Shown here: positions 61,901-64,000 of the stretch, piece by piece
Numbering within the stretch: position 1 is the stretch's first letter
How the letters are laid out: each line of letters opens with the position of its first letter
DNA from: Lutraria lutraria
Taxonomy: Eukaryota; Mollusca; Bivalvia; Venerida; Mactridae
Assembly (NCBI GenBank): GCA_964023205.1
Contig: OZ026833.1
Location: 1,704,176-1,768,175, forward strand
Direction of reading: 5' to 3'
Length of the DNA stretch: 64,000 nucleotides
Program-made: the position numbers and the translations under genes
The notes under the pieces: model-generated
Database searches by the model: none
What the model saw: the letters and a program-made list of their open reading frames with translations, nothing else
What the model was told of the DNA's origin: nothing

Positions 61901-62260
61901 GTCAAAACTCTTCTTTTATACAATACAGTTTTCAAATAATGTCAGTTAATTTCAGGATTCTGCAACAGCAGTTCTTTGTGACAAATTGGCGACAGTTACC
62001 GAACATAACTCATTATTTATATTCCTTCTTCAAATCAAATTCATTGTTTTATAGAAAGATGTGCTAGTTGAGTTACCTATTTTAATCTAAAAGTTCTCAC
62101 ACAGTCAAAAACAGTTATTATTGTGTCTTACTAGTACTACAAGCGTGAATTATTTGACAGAAAAAAAGATGTTAAAAACTCATACTTCATCAACAAGATG
62201 ACATATTTTTGACTGGAAGATTTTCATTAAAATAATTTGTTAGTACATATTTTTTTTTGC
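58942..62260 (-). pseudogene. Nicotinic acetylcholine receptor-like pseudogene
   Basis: Decayed exons in receptor order on the minus strand. About 62251-62184: N-terminal LTNYFNENLPVKNMS, then stops. 61813-61545: ligand-binding domain with VEQKLTGQFEVTWQDESPAW, NDLWKPDIALINGFSK, then after a frameshift DYDGSCLWKPYQIMVSAFNV; both cysteines of the Cys-loop are missing. 61152-60558: FGTWGSDDSEVVTELGARGL, remnants of M1 (YYMALPIVMLIYVFTFVV), a good M2 (PAESGEKTGVSVTIFLSFV), SMPENSDTISLY and M3 (LLIMTILSAIGLMV), with several in-frame stops. About 60488-58942: a very long acidic cytoplasmic loop with a frameshift near 59725 and a TGA just before MGIGLLGNEIE, then M4 (VLFVFFLVITTILNLALFL). A SINE splits the loop. 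Clearly dead, yet large parts of the loop stay open. Confidence 0.88.
59310..59548 (-). mobile_element. tRNA-derived SINE with 11-bp target duplication
   Basis: Body 59321-59537 on the minus strand. The tRNA-like head has GTGGTGTAGGGGTAGAGC (A box), an anticodon-loop-like CTCATAA and GCGGGTTCGAATACC (B box); the tail is A/T-rich (AAATAAATAAGTTTAAACTA). The 11-bp flanks AAATCGACCAG (59538-59548) and AAATCGCCCAG (59310-59320) are a target duplication differing at one base. It interrupts the loop exon of the receptor pseudogene. Confidence 0.9.
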
Positions 62261-63541
62261 ATTGACCACAGCTTCTACTGGTGGTCCGTTGGTTGTCGTT
62301 CTTGCTGAAGTTGGTGGTGTTGTTAAACTTTTTCCTCTGAAAAGATAATCCCGTTGTGTTGTTTTATATTAGAATTGATATCTCTCTCATAACTATCTCT
62401 TTGTACCGATGTTTGGTTCATGTGCCATTGGTACATGATACAAGAAAGAAGCACTCCATATCATATTGAATTTCAAAATTAATTTGGTTACCAACTAGAC
62501 ACAGGGAAAAATTAGCTTCCAGATTGTTTAACACAGAAGAGCATCGGGCAGACTGATAATCTGGAAGAGACGGGGTTTAGTACTACGAGTGGAATTTAAT
62601 TTACTAAAACAGAAATGTTCCACAGTGCACTCTGACAGAAAACAATAAAGCATGTGTGAGCTAAACTTGAGTTTTGACGTTCCTCTAGCAACAACTTTCA
62701 TTTAAATTCATCAGTCACATCACATTTACACTGATGCAGTATTTCGATGCAAATTTTCATCTGACCAGCATCTTTTGTTTTTTCAAAATGTCATTAGTTA
62801 CATTTCTATGAAGCAGGTGAACTTATTTCCTTATTGCTAGTGACTCTACTAGAACCAATAAGAAATGACTTTGATCACTTTGTATAAATTTGATGAATAA
62901 TTTAACCAAACTTAATGAATTTGTCTTATTCTTAAATCTGCCGAATACATTGTACTTAAATTGCAGAATAGAAATTAGTTTTTTCTATCAGAATAATATC
63001 TCTGACAAATCTGGAATGATAAAAGTTACATATGTGTTTACATGTAATGAAATTGTAAGAAAACATTCTACAGCTTTTATGCAAATAACAAAACCTCAAC
63101 CTGAATGAATTGTTCAAACTTTCTCTACTTGTAGGTACAACAAAAACTCACAACAACCATTTTGTTTGACTTGAAGTGGACAGATAACAACATTCAATGG
63201 CCGGTAGCTAAATTTGCTGGTATAACTACACTACTAATACCTTTAAAATGCACCACCATAGACATGAACTAAAAAAAAAATAACTAGAAAGATTGAAAAT
63301 GTATCTCATTAACTAAGACAAACTAATTTGTTAAATATAGGACTGATGGTGGTATAAGATATTGATGTTTCCCGAACCTTGGTTAAGTCTAATGTCCATC
63401 AAACAGTTATATTGCAGATATTAATACGGACAGTCGAATGTTGACTAAAATTCACTGTCAATTCACTTATTATGCAGTTACAGTTGTAATATCCCCCGTT
63501 TTCTTACATATCTCCATGTTGCTTCTCTTAGTTATGAAGTT
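62261..63541. other. Gene-free stretch
   Basis: No exon recognised. A segment rich in Thr/Pro codons on the minus strand near 62270-62340 adjoins the receptor pseudogene and could be its extreme N-terminus, but no signal peptide is visible. Confidence 0.5.
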
Positions 63542-64000
63542 ACGAGGCAGGTCTGTGGTTGTACCCTGGGTGTACAGTGATAATTACAGATGTCGCGGAG
63601 TATTGGTGAGTACTCCATGCACGACATGCGATTAACCCCGGCTTAAGATTGGTACATCGCTTATATTTTTCACCGGGAGGTACTGGGTACAGCCGTGACA
63701 GTGAAAATGGGACATAAGTTAAATAGACGTACTTGCGCCTGCTAACGAATACAATTTCGAATCTCAACGAAGCTAGAAATAAACATATGCATGAATTGTG
63801 AAATTATGCTGCCTGACAGTTGAATGTACTCGTACTATATTTGTGTCAAGGACTTATAAATATGTGTGTATATAAGTGCTTGATTAGTGTATACAAAAAT
63901 GTGCTAGTAGATATTCAAATGCAACTACAAGTAATTAAGTCAATGTATATATATAAAATTGTAGTGCCCAAAGGTATCAAGTACACCGAATGTCGTACTA
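63542..64000 (+). other. Second copy of the P450 5' flank
   Basis: Aligns with 48772-49228: shared landmarks are CGAGGCAGGT, TTCACCGG, CCCGGCTTAAGAT, GCTAGAAATAAACATATGCA and TTTGTGTCAAG, ending GAATATCGTGCTA / GAATGTCGTACTA. In the first copy the P450 ATG follows about 230 bp after this point. No coding sequence is reached before the window ends. Confidence 0.85.

Overview
This is nuclear DNA of an animal, most likely a bivalve mollusc. The signs are AT-rich intergenic sequence, genes split by GT-AG introns, dense satellites, SINEs and MITE-like elements, and a tandem array of secreted C1q-domain genes of the kind massively expanded in bivalves. I cannot name the species from the sequence. 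Left half (1.4-36.5 kb): a minus-strand array of eight two-exon C1q-domain loci. Each has exon 1 (signal peptide plus Gln-rich coiled coil) joined in phase 1 to exon 2 (C1q head). Six are open throughout (C1q-1 to C1q-6 below) and two are pseudogenes (psi-1, psi-2). The array grew by tandem duplication. The unit C1q-2/psi-1 (7.2-12.6 kb) is repeated as C1q-3/psi-2 (12.6-30.6 kb), and the second unit was swollen by three insertions: 2.7 kb in the C1q-3 intron, 3 kb between the genes, and 7.45 kb in the psi-2 intron. A 4.2 kb 19-bp satellite separates C1q-1 from C1q-2. Almost every locus carries a basic, furin-like site between stalk and head.

Middle (36.5-49.4 kb): repeat-rich sequence (a ~50-bp satellite, a 552-bp foldback element, a tRNA-derived SINE, a dispersed bivalve-type repeat). 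Then comes a minus-strand RNF14-like RBR E3 ubiquitin ligase (43.0-46.5 kb, five exons seen, first exon not found). Beyond it is a plus-strand fragment of a nicotinic-receptor-like gene (M2-M4) with one premature TGA.

Right (49.4-58.0 kb): a complete plus-strand cytochrome P450 of the CYP2 type. Its eight exons join in frame to 500 aa and carry all signature motifs. Its introns hold two unrelated minisatellites that both have a 31-bp unit, a MITE, and a 1.3 kb element also present, inverted, in the C1q array.

Far right (58.9-62.3 kb): a decayed minus-strand nicotinic acetylcholine receptor-like pseudogene, split by a SINE with an 11-bp target duplication. The last 459 bases repeat the region upstream of the P450, so a second P450 copy probably begins about 230 bp beyond the window.

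The C1q proteins are secreted pattern-recognition candidates, the P450 is an ER monooxygenase, and RNF14 is an intracellular ubiquitin ligase. Nothing suggests they act as one pathway.
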